Source: Pseudomonas sp. BP8
Lineage (GTDB): Bacteria; Pseudomonadota; Gammaproteobacteria; Pseudomonadales; Pseudomonadaceae
NCBI RefSeq assembly: GCF_017875955.1
Contig: NZ_JAGINK010000001.1
Location: 3,254,501 to 3,318,500 of the forward strand
DNA length: 64,000 nucleotides
Direction of reading: 5' to 3'
Shown here: piece after piece, positions 37,328 through 45,365 of the stretch
How the letters are laid out: each line of letters begins with the position of its first letter
Numbering within the stretch: position 1 is the first letter of the stretch
The notes under the pieces: model-generated
What the model was told of the DNA's origin: nothing
The model's input: only the letters and a program-made list of their open reading frames with translations
The model's database searches: none
Made by a program: the position numbers and the translations under genes

Positions 37328-37870
37328 ATGCGCCGCCTCGACCTGGAATTCCAACCCCGGCGCAGCAGCGCGCTGGCCTGGTCGCTGCTGGCCTTGGGCA
37401 GTGCCGTGCTGGCCGTGCTGCTCCTGCTCCAGCAGCAGCTGCAAAGCGAACAGGGTGAGCTCGAGGCGCGCGTACACAGCCTGGAACTCAAGCTCGGTCG
37501 GCGTCCGCTCAGCGCCGCGCCACAAAACAGCACCGCCAGCCGCGAACAGGCTGAACAGCTGGCGCAGATGCGCAGTGTCTCGCAACAACTGCAGCGGCCC
37601 TGGGAGCAGCTGTTCACCATGCTCGAGGCCATGCCCCAGGAAGACGTCGCCCTGCTCACGATTACCCCGGATGCGCGCAAGGGCCAGCTGCGCATCGCCG
37701 CCGAGGCGCGTGATCTCGAAGCGATGCTGCAGTACCACCAGCGTCTGGAGCGCAGTAGCGAACTGCGCGATGTGTCGCTGCTCAACCACGAAGTGGTGGC
37801 GGGCCAGGCCGAGCATCCCGTGCGTTTCAACCTCACCGCTACCTGGGAGATCGGCCATGCGCGTCCCTAG
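37328..37870 (+). CDS. PilN/GspL-like inner-membrane assembly protein
   Basis: The 180-residue protein has a short cytoplasmic N-terminus (MRRLDLEFQPRR), one transmembrane helix (about 18-38), a coiled coil and a small ferredoxin-like periplasmic domain. This is the layout of PilN/MshJ and of the C-terminal part of GspL. It begins two bases after its upstream neighbour and overlaps the next gene by 14 bp. It should form the inner-membrane alignment complex with the PilO-like protein. Confidence 0.78.
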   Translation: MRRLDLEFQPRRSSALAWSLLALGSAVLAVLLLLQQQLQSEQGELEARVHSLELKLGRRPLSAAPQNSTASREQAEQLAQMRSVSQQLQRPWEQLFTMLEAMPQEDVALLTITPDARKGQLRIAAEARDLEAMLQYHQRLERSSELRDVSLLNHEVVAGQAEHPVRFNLTATWEIGHARP

Positions 37871-38411
37871 CCTGATCCTGCACGAACACGTCCGCCGGCT
37901 GGGCCGCGTCGGTCTTGGCGCAGCGCTTGTCAGCGGTCTGGCGCTGACCCTCGGCCTGGCCAGCGTGCTGCCGCAATGGCAAGCGGTGCGCGAACTGCGT
38001 GCCAGCGCAGCGGATGCCAGCGTGCAGGTGCAACGCTTGCAGCGCGGTGAACTGAAGATCGCGGTCAAGCCCGAGCAGCAGGCGCTGGACACCCTGCGCG
38101 AGCAACTGCCGGGCCAGCCTGAGGCGAGTGCATTGATCGAGCGTCTGTACCGCCTGGCCAGCGCCGAGCGGATCAGCCTGGCCCGCGGCGAATACGCCCT
38201 GGGCGTCGATCCCAAGACGCAGTTGGCGCGTTACCAGATTGTCTTGCCGCTGCGCGGCAGCTATCCGCAGATTCGCGGCTTTCTCCAGGCCTTGCTCGGG
38301 CAACTGCCGACCCTGGTGCTGGAAGACCTGGAACTGCAGCGCAAGCGCATCGGTGACAGCGAACTTAACGGTCGCTTGCGCATGACCCTTTACCTGTCGA
38401 GGTCGTCATGA
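37857..38411 (+). CDS. PilO/GspM-like inner-membrane assembly protein
   Basis: This 184-residue protein has one N-terminal membrane span (about 17-40), a coiled coil (about 45-90) and a C-terminal alpha/beta domain (YQIVLPLRGSYPQIRGFLQALLGQLPTLV read in parts). Topology and place after the PilN-like gene fit PilO/GspM. The ATG at 37857 lies within the preceding gene and the 3' end overlaps the next gene by 4 bp, so the block is tightly coupled. Confidence 0.78.
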   Translation: MRVPSLILHEHVRRLGRVGLGAALVSGLALTLGLASVLPQWQAVRELRASAADASVQVQRLQRGELKIAVKPEQQALDTLREQLPGQPEASALIERLYRLASAERISLARGEYALGVDPKTQLARYQIVLPLRGSYPQIRGFLQALLGQLPTLVLEDLELQRKRIGDSELNGRLRMTLYLSRSS

Positions 38412-38923
38412 ACAGCTCGCGTGCACTGCTGTGGACCGGTTTTCTCGGGTTGAGCGCAGCCGTGGCGTGGGCGCCTGGGCACTGGTTTGGCCAGTCACAG
38501 GAGCGCGTGGAGGCCATCGCGGGGCAAGCCCGCCCCCACGCAAGCCGTGCGGGCAGTGATGCAAACGTGGGCGCGGGCTTGCCCCGCGATAAAGCCGCAG
38601 GCCCATCCCGCGACCTGTTCCCGGCGCAACGCTGGAGCAAACCGCAAGCCGTGGCCACGGTCACCGAACAACCTGTCATCAGCGCCCCGCTGGTGGCCGC
38701 CGCCCCGGCCGCGCCCACGCTGCCATTCCAGTTCATCGGGCGCATGGGCGATCGCGACGACCTGCAGATCTTTCTGCAAAGCGGGGAAAAGCTCTACGTC
38801 GTGCGCCAAGGCGACGTGATTGACGACACCTACCGCCTCGACCATGTCTCGGCCACCGAGCTGGGCCTGGTCTACCTGCCATTGCACCAGCCACAGACCC
38901 TGTCTGTCGGGAGCGCACCATGA
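38408..38923 (+). CDS. GspC/PilP-like periplasmic linker containing an internal REP pair
   Basis: The 171-residue protein has an N-terminal anchor (about 8-22), a low-complexity linker and a C-terminal HR/PilP-like beta domain (FQFIGRMGDRDDLQIFLQ, LYVVRQGDVIDDTYRLDHV) that should contact the secretin. Residues about 37-61 are encoded by a REP doublet (38516-38590) whose frame stays open through both arms, giving the Gly/Ala/Arg/Pro-rich linker. It overlaps both neighbours by 4 bp. GspC or PilP are the closest roles. Confidence 0.8.
   Translation: MNSSRALLWTGFLGLSAAVAWAPGHWFGQSQERVEAIAGQARPHASRAGSDANVGAGLPRDKAAGPSRDLFPAQRWSKPQAVATVTEQPVISAPLVAAAPAAPTLPFQFIGRMGDRDDLQIFLQSGEKLYVVRQGDVIDDTYRLDHVSATELGLVYLPLHQPQTLSVGSAP
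38516..38590. repeat. REP pair inside a coding sequence
   Basis: ATCGCGGGGCAAGCCCGC at 38516 and its near-perfect inverse ending at 38590 form 25-bp arms. The doublet matches the intergenic REP pairs in this window but lies entirely within the GspC/PilP-like gene, in frame. Confidence 0.88.
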
Positions 38924-40812
38924 AGCCTTCGAAGTCGTGCAAGCCTGCTCCGTTCATGCTCCTCGCGCTGTGCGTGGCCATGGCTGGGTGCGGCTCCAGT
39001 GCCGTGCGCAAAGACAGCCAGGAGCTGATCAAGGAGGGTCAATACGAAGCCGGTATCAGCCGCCTGGAAGAGGCCCTGCGCGATGACCCGCGTGACACCA
39101 AGCTGAACATCGCCCTGGCGCAGGGCCGCCAGGCCTCGGTCGAAGCCTTGTTGACCCAAGCTGACAGCGACCGTAGCCGACATGACTTCGCTGGCGCGCG
39201 GATCGGCTACGGCCGCGTGCTGACCCTGGAACCGAACAACCGCAGGGCCCAGGAAGGCATCCGCCAGATCGAGCTGATCCGCACCCTCGACGAGCGCGTC
39301 GCCCTCGGCCAGGCGGCCTTGCGCCAGGGCGACCTGTTTGGCGCCGAGCGCTACATGCGCGAAGTGCTCCGGCTCGATCCGCAAAACCAGAAGGGCATCA
39401 TCCTGCGCAGCGACATCGAAAACGTCCAGGCGCGCACGGCCACGCCGTTCCCGCAACTGCGCAGCAAGCTCGAGCGGCCGGTGACCCTGGAGTTTCGCGA
39501 TGCCAACCTGAAGACCATCTTCGAAGTGCTGGCGCAGGTTGCCGGGATCAACTTCATCTTCGACAAAGACCTGCGTCCGGACATGAAAGCGACCATCTTC
39601 GTCCGTGAGGTGCGCATCGAGGACGCCGTGGCCCTGTTGCTGGAGCAGAACCAGCTGCACCAGAAGATCGTCAACGACAACACCTTGCTGATCTACCCCG
39701 ACTCGCCGCAAAAGACCAAGGACTACCAAGAACTGGTCATGCGCACGTTCTACCTGACCAGCATCGAGGCCAACACCGCCTTGAACATGGTCAAGACCAT
39801 GCTCAAGACCCGCGACGTGTTTGTCGACGAGCGCCTCAACACCCTGACCATGCGCGACACCCCCGACGCTGTGCGCATGGCCGAAAAGCTCCTGCAATCG
39901 CAAGACCAGTCCAACCCTGAGGTGGTGCTGGAGGTAGAGGTGATGGAAGTGGCCCGGTCGCGGATCCTCGACCTCGGCCTGCAATGGCCCAATACCTTTG
40001 GCGTACTCAACAACGAAGGGCAGTCGGTCAGCATTCTCGACCAGCTACGCGGGATCAACTCCAGCCGTATCAGCATTTCTCCGGCTCCGCAGGCCAAGAT
40101 CAACGCCCAGGACAAAGACATCAACACCCTGGCGAGCCCGGTGATTCGTGTCAGCAACCGTGAGCAGGCACGCATCCACATCGGCCAGCGGGTACCGATC
40201 ATCAGCGCCACCTCGGTGCCGTCGACTCAGGGCCCGGTCATCACCGAAAGCATCACCTACCTGGATGTCGGTCTCAAGCTCGAGGTCCAGCCGACCGTGC
40301 ACCTGAACAACGAAGTGGCGATCAAAATTGCCCTCGAAGTCAGTAACGCCACCCCGCTGGAGGCCACCCGCCAGGGTACCATCCCGGTCCAGGTCGACAC
40401 GCGCAACGCGCAGACCAGCCTGCGCCTGCATGACGGTGAGACCCAGGTGCTGGCCGGCCTGGTGCGCAACGACCATAACGCCAGTGGCAACAAGATCCCC
40501 GGGCTGGGTGATATCCCAGGCCTGGGGCGGCTGTTCGGCAGCAACAAGGACGACATGACCAAGTCCGAGCTGGTCCTGGCGATTACCCCGCGCATCGTGC
40601 GCAACCTGCCGTACCAGAGCCCGTCGGACATGGAGTTTGCCACCGGCACCGAGTCGGCCATGCAGGTACGTCAATTGGCCCTGCCGCTGCCGGCCGGTGC
40701 CTTGCCCAGCGACGTGCCAAGTGATGCACCTGGCAGCGCGCCGCTGGTCAACGGCCAGATGGCCGTGGTCCCGGCCACCCAGGCGCCCATCAACCGGACC
40801 GCGCAGCCATGA
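38920..40812 (+). CDS. Outer-membrane secretin with TPR region (GspD/PilQ/MshL-like)
   Basis: The 630-residue protein begins as a lipoprotein (lipobox MAGC, Cys near 24). TPR-like repeats span about 30-165, and a secretin N-domain follows (VTLEFRDANLKTIFEVLAQVAGINFIFD split near residues 188-215). The C-terminal secretin beta-domain shows VPIISATSVPS, YLDVGLKLEVQP and the IPGLGDIPGLGRLFG signature. It should form the outer-membrane exit pore. The TPR region and lipid anchor may replace a separate pilotin. It overlaps the PilP-like gene and the first pseudopilin gene by 4 bp. Confidence 0.93.
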   Translation: MKPSKSCKPAPFMLLALCVAMAGCGSSAVRKDSQELIKEGQYEAGISRLEEALRDDPRDTKLNIALAQGRQASVEALLTQADSDRSRHDFAGARIGYGRVLTLEPNNRRAQEGIRQIELIRTLDERVALGQAALRQGDLFGAERYMREVLRLDPQNQKGIILRSDIENVQARTATPFPQLRSKLERPVTLEFRDANLKTIFEVLAQVAGINFIFDKDLRPDMKATIFVREVRIEDAVALLLEQNQLHQKIVNDNTLLIYPDSPQKTKDYQELVMRTFYLTSIEANTALNMVKTMLKTRDVFVDERLNTLTMRDTPDAVRMAEKLLQSQDQSNPEVVLEVEVMEVARSRILDLGLQWPNTFGVLNNEGQSVSILDQLRGINSSRISISPAPQAKINAQDKDINTLASPVIRVSNREQARIHIGQRVPIISATSVPSTQGPVITESITYLDVGLKLEVQPTVHLNNEVAIKIALEVSNATPLEATRQGTIPVQVDTRNAQTSLRLHDGETQVLAGLVRNDHNASGNKIPGLGDIPGLGRLFGSNKDDMTKSELVLAITPRIVRNLPYQSPSDMEFATGTESAMQVRQLALPLPAGALPSDVPSDAPGSAPLVNGQMAVVPATQAPINRTAQP

Positions 40813-41282
40813 AACGCCAGCAGCGTGGTTTCAGCCTGATCGAGGTGGTGCTGACCCTGGCATTGCTCGGCCTGCTCGCCACCATGGCCGCCCCGCTGAC
40901 TGAAACAGTCGTGCGCCGTGGCAAGGAGCAGCAGCTGCGCGAGTCGCTGTACCAGGTGCGCGATGCCATCGATGCCTACAAGCGTGCATTCGACGCGGGC
41001 TACATCGAAAAGCGCCTGAACGCCAGCGGTTACCCGCCGAACCTGCAGGTACTGGTCGACGGCGTGCGCGATGTGCGCAGTGCCAAAGGCGCCAAGTTCT
41101 ACTTCCTGCGGCGGATCCCACATGACCCGCTGGTGCAGGTCAAGGACGACGACCAGGGCGGCTGGGGCCTGCGCGCCTACGACAGCAGCGCCGACAGCCC
41201 ACGTGAAGGCGAGGATGTCTTTGACGTGTATTCCAAGGCTCGCGGCAAGGGCCTCAACCAGATTCCCTACGGGCAATGGTGA
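40809..41282 (+). CDS. Major-type pseudopilin, GspG-like (first copy)
   Basis: The 157-residue protein has a type IV prepilin signal: short basic leader MKRQQRG, cleavage before FSLIEVVLTLALLGLLA with Glu at mature position 5. The C-terminal domain carries GspG-like features (LQVLVDG, FLRRIPHDPLV, GGWGLRAYDS). It should be processed by a prepilin peptidase encoded elsewhere. Its start overlaps the secretin stop as ATGA, and a second GspG-like gene follows. Confidence 0.9.
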   Translation: MKRQQRGFSLIEVVLTLALLGLLATMAAPLTETVVRRGKEQQLRESLYQVRDAIDAYKRAFDAGYIEKRLNASGYPPNLQVLVDGVRDVRSAKGAKFYFLRRIPHDPLVQVKDDDQGGWGLRAYDSSADSPREGEDVFDVYSKARGKGLNQIPYGQW

Positions 41283-41287
41283 CGGCG

Positions 41288-41662
41288 ATGAAACGCAGCA
41301 AAGGTTTCACCCTGATCGAGTTGCTGGTGGTCATGGCAATCATTGCCACCCTGATGACCATCGCCATGCCGCGCTACTTCAACAGCCTCGATGCGTCGCG
41401 TGAAGCGACCCTGCGCCAGAGCCTGGCGGTGCTGCGCGAGTCGCTCGATCACTACTACGGCGACACCGGCCACTACCCAGAATCGCTCGAGCAACTGGTC
41501 GAGCAGCGCTACCTGCGCAACACCCCGGTCGACCCGATTACCGAACGCAGTGACGCCTGGCAATTGCTGCCGCCGCCAGAGGGCGTGGCGGGCGGCGTCG
41601 CCGATATCAAGAGCGGTGCAACCGGGAAGGCGCGTGATGGCAGCCTCTATGCAGAGTGGTAA
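41288..41662 (+). CDS. Pseudopilin, GspG-like (second copy)
   Basis: The 124-residue protein has the prepilin leader MKRSKG, then FTLIELLVVMAIIATLMTIA with the conserved Glu5. The body resembles GspG (YYGDTGHYPESLEQLVEQRYL, PVDPITERSDAW read in parts). It is distinct from the first copy, so the machine has at least two GspG-like subunits. A start at 41276 (ATGGTG) is also open; 41288 gives a typical leader length. The third pilin-like gene overlaps its 3' end by 26 bp. Confidence 0.9.
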   Translation: MKRSKGFTLIELLVVMAIIATLMTIAMPRYFNSLDASREATLRQSLAVLRESLDHYYGDTGHYPESLEQLVEQRYLRNTPVDPITERSDAWQLLPPPEGVAGGVADIKSGATGKARDGSLYAEW

Positions 41663-42164
41663 GGCTTGTGCCGGCTTCACCTACCTGGGTGTGCTGTGGC
41701 TGATCGCAGTCAGCAGCATGGCCCTGGCGGCGAGCGCAAACCTGTGGTCGACCAGCGCCCTGCGCGAACGCGAGCGGCAACTGTTGTGGGTCGGTGGCCA
41801 GTACGCCCAGGCGCTGCGCAGCTACTACCGCGCTTCGCCAGGCCTGGCCCAATACCCACAGGCGCTGGAAGAGCTGCTCGAAGACAACCGCTTCCCTTCG
41901 CCCAGGCGCCATATCCGCAGGCTTTACCCCGACCCGATCGCCATCGATCAAACCTGGGGCCTGCTGCGCTCGATCGATGGGCGCATCACCGGCGTCTACA
42001 GCCGCGCCGACGACGCCCCGCTCAAGCGCAGTGGTTTCGATGCGCAGTGGGCAGCATTCGAGGGCCTGGAGCGCTACAGCGACTGGCAGTTCGTCGCCGA
42101 ACAGGCATTTGCCGAGGGTGGCACCGGTAGCGCTCGACGCAGCGGCAAGGGAGAAGCGCCATGA
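41637..42164 (+). CDS. Pseudopilin-like protein
   Basis: The 175-residue protein has a degenerate prepilin-type N-terminus: CAGFTYLGVLWLIAVSSMALA, with Gly-Phe at the expected cleavage point but no Glu at +5. The rest (LRERERQLLWVGGQYAQALRSYY, PRRHIRRLYPDPI) resembles minor pseudopilins seen in similar Pseudomonas clusters. GGGAAGG precedes the ATG at 41637; ATG 41649 is an alternative. It overlaps csgE by 4 bp and so links the secretion genes and the curli export genes in one operon. Confidence 0.78.
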   Translation: MAASMQSGKACAGFTYLGVLWLIAVSSMALAASANLWSTSALRERERQLLWVGGQYAQALRSYYRASPGLAQYPQALEELLEDNRFPSPRRHIRRLYPDPIAIDQTWGLLRSIDGRITGVYSRADDAPLKRSGFDAQWAAFEGLERYSDWQFVAEQAFAEGGTGSARRSGKGEAP

Positions 42165-42562
42165 CCCATCACCGGCGAATTTTCGCCTATGCCCTGTGCC
42201 TGCTGCTCAATCACGGCGCGGCCCATGCCGGCCCTGAGGACGAGATGATGGGCTTTATCGTCGACAACACCATCTCGCACATCGGCCATGACTTTTACAA
42301 CGCTTTCAGCGACCGCCTGCGCGCCACCAGCCGCCTGGACTTCAACCTGGTAGTGCGGGAACGACCGGATGCCCGCTGGGGCAGCCTGGTAACGGTGGAG
42401 TTTGAAAGCGACGTGCTGTACCGGCGCTTCCTGCCACCCAATACCAATCAACTCACCGACGAGGCCGTCGCGGCCGCCGACCTGGTCAAGCAGCAGATCA
42501 TCGAGCGCAAGTTGCAACGCCTGCTGCAAGACACCACCGATCTGGAGAGGGACGAGCTATGA
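42161..42562 (+). CDS. csgE: Curli export chaperone CsgE
   Basis: CsgE is the periplasmic adaptor that caps the CsgG pore and gives it substrate specificity. The 133-residue protein has a signal peptide ending near AHA, then GFIVDNTISHIGHDFYNAF, LVVRERPDARWGSLVTVEF and YRRFLPP, all characteristic of CsgE. It overlaps the pseudopilin-like gene and csgF by 4 bp. No curlin gene is adjacent; csgB and csgA lie 5 kb away on the opposite strand. Confidence 0.94.
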   Translation: MTHHRRIFAYALCLLLNHGAAHAGPEDEMMGFIVDNTISHIGHDFYNAFSDRLRATSRLDFNLVVRERPDARWGSLVTVEFESDVLYRRFLPPNTNQLTDEAVAAADLVKQQIIERKLQRLLQDTTDLERDEL

Positions 42563-42975
42563 ACAAGCACCTTCCACGCAGTCTTGGCGCCTGCCTGCTG
42601 GCAGCGGCCCTGGCCAGCCAGGCTCAGGCCACCGAGCTGGTCTACACCCCGGTCAATCCGGCCTTTGGCGGTAATCCACTGAACGGCGCCTGGTTGCTGA
42701 ACAACGCCCAGGCGCAGAACGACTACGACGACCCGGACCTGAAGGATCGCAGCTCGTTCGCCGGTACCTCGGCCCTGGAGCGGTTCAGCAACCAGCTCGA
42801 GTCGCGGATGCTCTCGCAATTGCTCGACAACATCAGCAATGGCAGCACCGGCAGCATGTCTACCGACGCCTTTCTCATCGACGTGATCGACGACTCGGGT
42901 GCCTTGAGCATTCGCGTCACTGACCGCGCCACCGGCGAAGTCTCGCTCATCGAGGTCAGCGGCCTGAACCCCTGA
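42559..42975 (+). CDS. csgF: Curli assembly protein CsgF
   Basis: CsgF sits at the cell surface on CsgG and couples secretion to nucleation by CsgB. The 138-residue protein has a signal peptide ending near QAQA, then TELVYTPVNPAFGGNPLNG, the hallmark CsgF N-terminus that binds the CsgG channel. The C-terminal beta region ends in GEVSLIEVSGLNP. The start overlaps csgE and csgG follows after 33 bp. Confidence 0.95.
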   Translation: MNKHLPRSLGACLLAAALASQAQATELVYTPVNPAFGGNPLNGAWLLNNAQAQNDYDDPDLKDRSSFAGTSALERFSNQLESRMLSQLLDNISNGSTGSMSTDAFLIDVIDDSGALSIRVTDRATGEVSLIEVSGLNP

Positions 42976-43008
42976 GAGGGAAGGGACCAGCACTAGGGGA
43001 GAACCACC

Positions 43009-43845
43009 ATGAAACGTCTGCTGAGCACACTGTTGATCCTCGCCACCTTGCAAGGGTGCAGCCTGCGCGATCCGATGTCGGCCGAGCAGGATTCGGAGTC
43101 GCCGACCCTGACCCCGCGCGCCTCGACCTACTACGACCTGATCAATATGCCCCGGCCCAAGGGCCGCCTGATGGCGGTGGTGTATGGCTTTCGCGACCAG
43201 ACCGGGCAGTACAAACCGACCCCGGCCAGTTCGTTCTCCACCAGCGTCACCCAGGGTGCGGCAAGCATGCTGATGGATGCCCTGAGTGCCAGCGGCTGGT
43301 TCGTGGTGCTGGAGCGCGAAGGCCTGCAGAACCTGCTGACCGAACGCAAGATCATCCGTGCATCGCAGAAAAAACCTGATGTTGCCGAGAACATCTCGGG
43401 CGAACTGCCGCCCCTGCAGGCGGCCAATCTGATGCTCGAAGGCGGCATCATCGCCTACGACACCAACGTGCGCAGCGGCGGCGAAGGCGCGCGCTACCTG
43501 GGCATCGATATCTCGCGCGAGTACCGGGTCGACCAAGTCACGGTCAACTTGCGCGCGGTCGACGTACGCACCGGCCAGGTGTTGGCCAACGTCATGACCA
43601 GCAAGACCATCTACTCGGTCGGGCGCAGTGCCGGGGTGTTCAAGTTCATCGAGTTCAAGAAGCTGCTGGAAGCGGAGGTGGGTTACACCACCAATGAACC
43701 AGCGCAACTGTGCGTGCTGTCGGCGATCGAGGCGGCGGTGGGGCATCTGCTGGCGCAGGGCATCGAACGGCGCTTGTGGCAGGTGCAGGGCAGTGGCGAT
43801 GCTGCAACGGTAGATAAGTTCTTGAGTCAGTATCAGCAACAATGA
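43009..43845 (+). CDS. csgG: Curli secretion pore CsgG
   Basis: CsgG forms the nonameric outer-membrane channel for curlins. The 278-residue protein is a lipoprotein (lipobox LQGC, Cys 17). It has the CsgG core: VVYGFRDQTGQYKP, VTQGAASMLMDAL, WFVVLEREGLQNLLTERKI, and GVFKFIEFKKLLEAEVGYT. It is the last gene of the operon that starts with the response regulator at 34237. GGGAGAA precedes the ATG. Confidence 0.96.
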   Translation: MKRLLSTLLILATLQGCSLRDPMSAEQDSESPTLTPRASTYYDLINMPRPKGRLMAVVYGFRDQTGQYKPTPASSFSTSVTQGAASMLMDALSASGWFVVLEREGLQNLLTERKIIRASQKKPDVAENISGELPPLQAANLMLEGGIIAYDTNVRSGGEGARYLGIDISREYRVDQVTVNLRAVDVRTGQVLANVMTSKTIYSVGRSAGVFKFIEFKKLLEAEVGYTTNEPAQLCVLSAIEAAVGHLLAQGIERRLWQVQGSGDAATVDKFLSQYQQQ

Positions 43846-43985
43846 AAGAGAAGAGGATGCACGGTGCAACTTAACTAACGGCCGTCTACTTCAGCTGTTC
43901 CTATCATTTTTGCCAGTAGCGCTGAGTGCGGTTGACGCGGGTTAATCACCCGTAGTGTCTTCCTGACTAAACAAGGTGCTACATC

Positions 43986-45326
43986 ATGTGGAAGGTTTGT
44001 TGTCTGCTCTTTTCAGTTAGCGTGGGTTGTTTGGCAAGCTCGACTGCAGTATCGGCCACTTCGACTTCTGCGGCAGCGTCTACTCTTGCCGAACTGAACG
44101 CACGTGGCAACGTTGCGGCCGTTGAGCTCAAGCGCTGGTATGACAGCGTTACCGAAGATTGTGGCGGGCCTGACAAACCCGGCTACTTGTGTAGCGGCAT
44201 CACGATGCGTACCACCGCCAGCAGCATCGGATTTTTGCCTTGGGAGCCTACTGACAGCCAGCTCGAAAAGGGCAGCGTCGCGTTCTCCTGGGTACGCCGG
44301 GACAATAACTTCGGCAGACCTTTCGGCAACCAGAATGGCCTCATTCTTTACCCTACCCAGGCCGTGCCTGAGGGCAAGATCTCCACGCTGAATGTGCTAT
44401 GTACGTTTCCCATCAACGCCAACACCAATCAGCGCCCAACCCTGCAAGGCTGCGGCCCTATCACTGGCTTCGAGGACACTACCAATACCTGCCAGGCCCT
44501 GGGTGTGAATACCGCCCAGCAGTGGCTTGAAAAATACCCTCAGGCCAATAACTATCGGGTGTGCGGCTGGGACTTGCGCGGCCAACCACGCGAGGCAGCC
44601 CAACGGTTTCAGACAGCATTGCAGGCGCGTGCGGGCATGTCCGAGGCGCTCTGGCCGATCAATAACGAAGTGCTCCTGCCTGTTTGGCAAAGGGGGCAGG
44701 GTGGCGAGCTTGCGGTACATTCGTTCTTTTACCTTGAAGGCGAACGTGAAGCCCTGGCGAAGGCGCAGTATGACCAGATCCGCTATCAGCAGAAATACAC
44801 ACAACTGATACCGATCGTGCGGGTGACGTTCCCCGCCGACAAGAGTGGTCTGCTGGCATTTGCCTACAGCCCGCAGGATCAAGCTGCGGGTCAACCGACA
44901 CCCACGCCTTCCATCGACTTTGAAGACCTTGCGCTCGGCCAGCAGGCCAAGGTCAGCTCGCAGGGCGTCGAGTTTCAGTTGGACAGGACCAAGCGCGGGG
45001 TAAGCGACAAGCCGCACGAGGCAAGTAAGGGCCTGATCAGCGGCAAACACCTCGAAATGGACTCCAGTGTGAAGTTCGTTCTTGAGGGGGCGGGGCGTCG
45101 ATTGGTGACGTTCACCTGGGGTTGCAACAGCTTTTGCGGTGTATCGACGGCGATCGCTGGTGAGGGCGAAGAGTTGTCCGAGGAGGGCCCGGGCGAGATG
45201 CGTTATGGCACCAAGGAGCTGATAATTGATGGCCCTGAGGTGATCAGCGTCGCGGTAGATACCGAAGAAGACGACAGTGTCTTGGTGCTGGACAACCTCA
45301 ACGTGCAACAGCTGCCTGATAAGTAA
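43986..45326 (+). CDS. Secreted halovibrin (HvnC)-like protein with extra C-terminal domain
   Basis: This 446-residue exported protein has a signal peptide ending near AVSA. Residues about 35-290 match the halovibrin/HvnC family: LAELNARGNVAAVELKRWYD, GYLCSGITMRTT, VAFSWVRRDNNF, NGLILYPTQAVPEGKI and paired cysteines. Halovibrins of Vibrio fischeri were described as NAD-hydrolysing/ADP-ribosylating enzymes; activity here is unproven. After a TPTPS linker, residues about 305-446 form a separate beta-rich domain with two Cys (CNSFCG). It lies between csgG and alkB with its own 140-bp upstream region. Confidence 0.78.
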   Translation: MWKVCCLLFSVSVGCLASSTAVSATSTSAAASTLAELNARGNVAAVELKRWYDSVTEDCGGPDKPGYLCSGITMRTTASSIGFLPWEPTDSQLEKGSVAFSWVRRDNNFGRPFGNQNGLILYPTQAVPEGKISTLNVLCTFPINANTNQRPTLQGCGPITGFEDTTNTCQALGVNTAQQWLEKYPQANNYRVCGWDLRGQPREAAQRFQTALQARAGMSEALWPINNEVLLPVWQRGQGGELAVHSFFYLEGEREALAKAQYDQIRYQQKYTQLIPIVRVTFPADKSGLLAFAYSPQDQAAGQPTPTPSIDFEDLALGQQAKVSSQGVEFQLDRTKRGVSDKPHEASKGLISGKHLEMDSSVKFVLEGAGRRLVTFTWGCNSFCGVSTAIAGEGEELSEEGPGEMRYGTKELIIDGPEVISVAVDTEEDDSVLVLDNLNVQQLPDK

Positions 45327-45365
45327 CGTGGCGAGTTGCCATGGCGATCAATATCAGCCGTGCAG

